In this document: piece by piece, positions 63,152-64,000 of the stretch
How the letters are laid out: each line of letters opens with the position of its first letter
Position numbering within the stretch: the first letter of the stretch is position 1
Assembly (NCBI RefSeq): GCF_026712245.1
Contig: NZ_JAPPUY010000002.1
Location: forward strand, 310,001-374,000
Reading direction: 5' to 3'
From: Roseateles hydrophilus
GTDB lineage: Bacteria; Pseudomonadota; Gammaproteobacteria; Burkholderiales; Burkholderiaceae_C
Length of the DNA stretch: 64,000 nt
The notes under the pieces: generated by a model
Told to the model about the DNA's origin: nothing
The model's database searches: none
What the model saw: only the letters and a program-made list of their open reading frames with translations
Made by a program: the position numbers and the translations under genes

Positions 63152-63805
63152 TCACCAGCGCGGCGGCACCTGCTCGCCGGGCAGCAGCTCGTAGGGTGGC
63201 TTCCAGCCCGGCAGCGCCGTCTTCAGCCGCTCGCGCCAGGCGGCGATGGCCGGGTACTGCGTGGCCACATCGATGCCGCTCTCATCGACCGGGAAGAACT
63301 GGTAGCCCGCCAGCGACAGGTCGGCGATGGTGGGCGCGCTGCCGACGATGAACTCGCGGCCGGCCAGGTGCTTGTCGACGATGCCGAAGGCGTTGTCGAT
63401 ACGGCCCTTGAACCAGGCCATCAGCGCCGGCTCGGGTGGCGTGCCGGCGAAGGATTTCATGAAGCGGTAGGTCGCGAAGTAGCTGGTGAACTTGTGGTTG
63501 TCGAAGAACAGCCAGCGCAGCACGTCCTGCTGCTCGTCGTCGGTCGCGCCGCCGTACCTGCCTTCGCGCCGGGCCAGGTACAGCAGGATGGCGGCCGATT
63601 GCGTCAGGCGCTGGCCGTCGATCTCCAGGATGGGCACCTCGCCCATCTCGTTCTCGCCCTGGCGCCACGCGTCGGAGCGCGTCAGGCCGGCGGCGAAGTC
63701 GGCCAGCGGCACATGCCGCGCGGTTCAGGGCAGCTGCAGCGCCAGCAGCATCAGCGCGACCTTGTAGGTGTTGCCGGATTGGGAGAAGCCGTGGAGGGCG
63801 ATCAT
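63152..63805 (-). pseudogene. Glutathione S-transferase interrupted by an in-frame stop
   Basis: The reading frame starts MIALHGFSQSGNTYKVALML at 63805, two bases after the stop of the DUF1272 gene, but hits TGA at 63725-63727 (codon 27). It then continues without change of frame as [20 protein letters not shown] to the stop at 63152. The N-terminal thioredoxin fold (NEMGEVPILEIDGQRLTQSAAILLYL) and the C-terminal helical domain are intact. Homologues usually have Trp at this position, so a TGG-to-TGA change explains it. A GTG at 63712 could restart translation but would lose the first helix and glutathione-site residues. Either a recent pseudogene or a sequencing error. Confidence 0.85.
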
Positions 63806-63807
63806 GG

Positions 63808-64000
63808 TCAGCGTTGTTCGGGTGGCAGGCCGCCCAGCGCGGCGACGAGGCCGGCGTGAGCGGCCAGGTCCACGGGCCGGTGCTTGGGCTCGGTGCGGGC
63901 AGGGTGGGTGCCCAGCGAGTTGCCGCCCTTCCAGTCGCGGGCGGGCCGCACCGGCCGCGGCACGAAGCCTCCGCCGCAGTTGGGGCAGACGTCGCCGAGC
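63808..64000 (-). CDS. DUF1272 domain protein, 5' end outside the window
   Basis: On the minus strand the frame is open from the window edge to the TGA at 63808-63810. It encodes LGDVCPNCGGGFVPRPVRPA, continues through SLGTHPARTEPKHRP and ends LGGLPPEQR. The CPNCGGGFVPRP motif is the end of the small zinc-binding DUF1272 domain, whose other cysteines must lie beyond the window. It ends two bases before the GST start, so the two were probably one transcript. Function of DUF1272 is unknown. Confidence 0.8.
   Translation of the reverse strand, partial: LGDVCPNCGGGFVPRPVRPARDWKGGNSLGTHPARTEPKHRPVDLAAHAGLVAALGGLPPEQR

Overview
The window is GC-rich DNA with almost wall-to-wall genes and reads as chromosome of a betaproteobacterium of the order Burkholderiales, probably of the Rubrivivax/Leptothrix/Roseateles group. 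This rests on gene order (bamE-dapB-exbB-exbD-leuS-lptE-holA divergent from fur; hpf-ptsN-hprK; rsmB-DUF4390-ntrY-ntrX), on a PEP-CTERM protein, and on intergenic repeats of a type I recall from this order. No phage, insertion sequence, CRISPR array or rRNA was seen. One tRNA (Phe, GAA) is present. Both ends are cut: dctA at the left lacks its start and a DUF1272 gene at the right lacks its beginning.

Layout. 1-4.4 kb (+): dctA, S-formylglutathione hydrolase, the ABC-F ATPase uup and a small membrane protein. 4.4-14.1 kb (-): a cell-envelope and housekeeping block (bamE, dapB, exbB, exbD, leuS, lptE, holA) followed by a cupredoxin-like protein and a GGDEF/EAL protein. 14.2-18.2 kb: fur, hprK, ptsN, hpf, and corA behind a strongly structured leader. 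18.5-22 kb: a di-iron ferritin-like protein, a GntR/ABC exporter operon, and tRNA-Phe. 22-27 kb (-): rsmB, a DUF4390 protein and an NtrY/NtrX-like pair whose regulator lacks the AAA+ domain. 27-31 kb: folE with a BLUF blue-light sensor directly behind it, lemA-queC, and a DUF4139 protein. 31.1-31.7 kb: a large inverted pair of repeat arms. 31.8-39.8 kb: a small membrane protein, proA, a solute-binding-like protein, a UbiH-type monooxygenase, secreted PhoX phosphatase with a PEP-CTERM protein, and an aldo/keto reductase. 39.8-47.2 kb: a sensor kinase with two response regulators, one carrying a degenerate HD-GYP domain, next to a propeller-GGDEF protein. 47.2-52.8 kb: hemerythrin, transketolase, GAPDH and a cation/proton antiporter. 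52.9-57.1 kb: a Phd/PIN toxin-antitoxin pair, a flavin-dependent halogenase homologue, a diacylglycerol-kinase-like protein and a metallophosphoesterase. 57.1-64 kb: serine acetyltransferase, an SGNH hydrolase, an MFS transporter, a PHB-depolymerase-like esterase, CCA-adding enzyme, a secreted hypothetical protein, a glutathione S-transferase broken by an in-frame stop, and a DUF1272 fragment.

Themes. Signalling is well represented: two GGDEF proteins (one with EAL), one probably dead HD-GYP, two kinase systems and a BLUF photoreceptor. folE and queC, the first and last enzymes of preQ0 synthesis, lie within 2.5 kb of each other. I did not find a clearly new multi-gene system. The observations most worth following are the folE-BLUF pair, the kinase/two-regulator locus with its ligand-poor HD-GYP domain, the corA leader RNA, the 566-bp inverted repeat and the nonsense codon in the GST gene.
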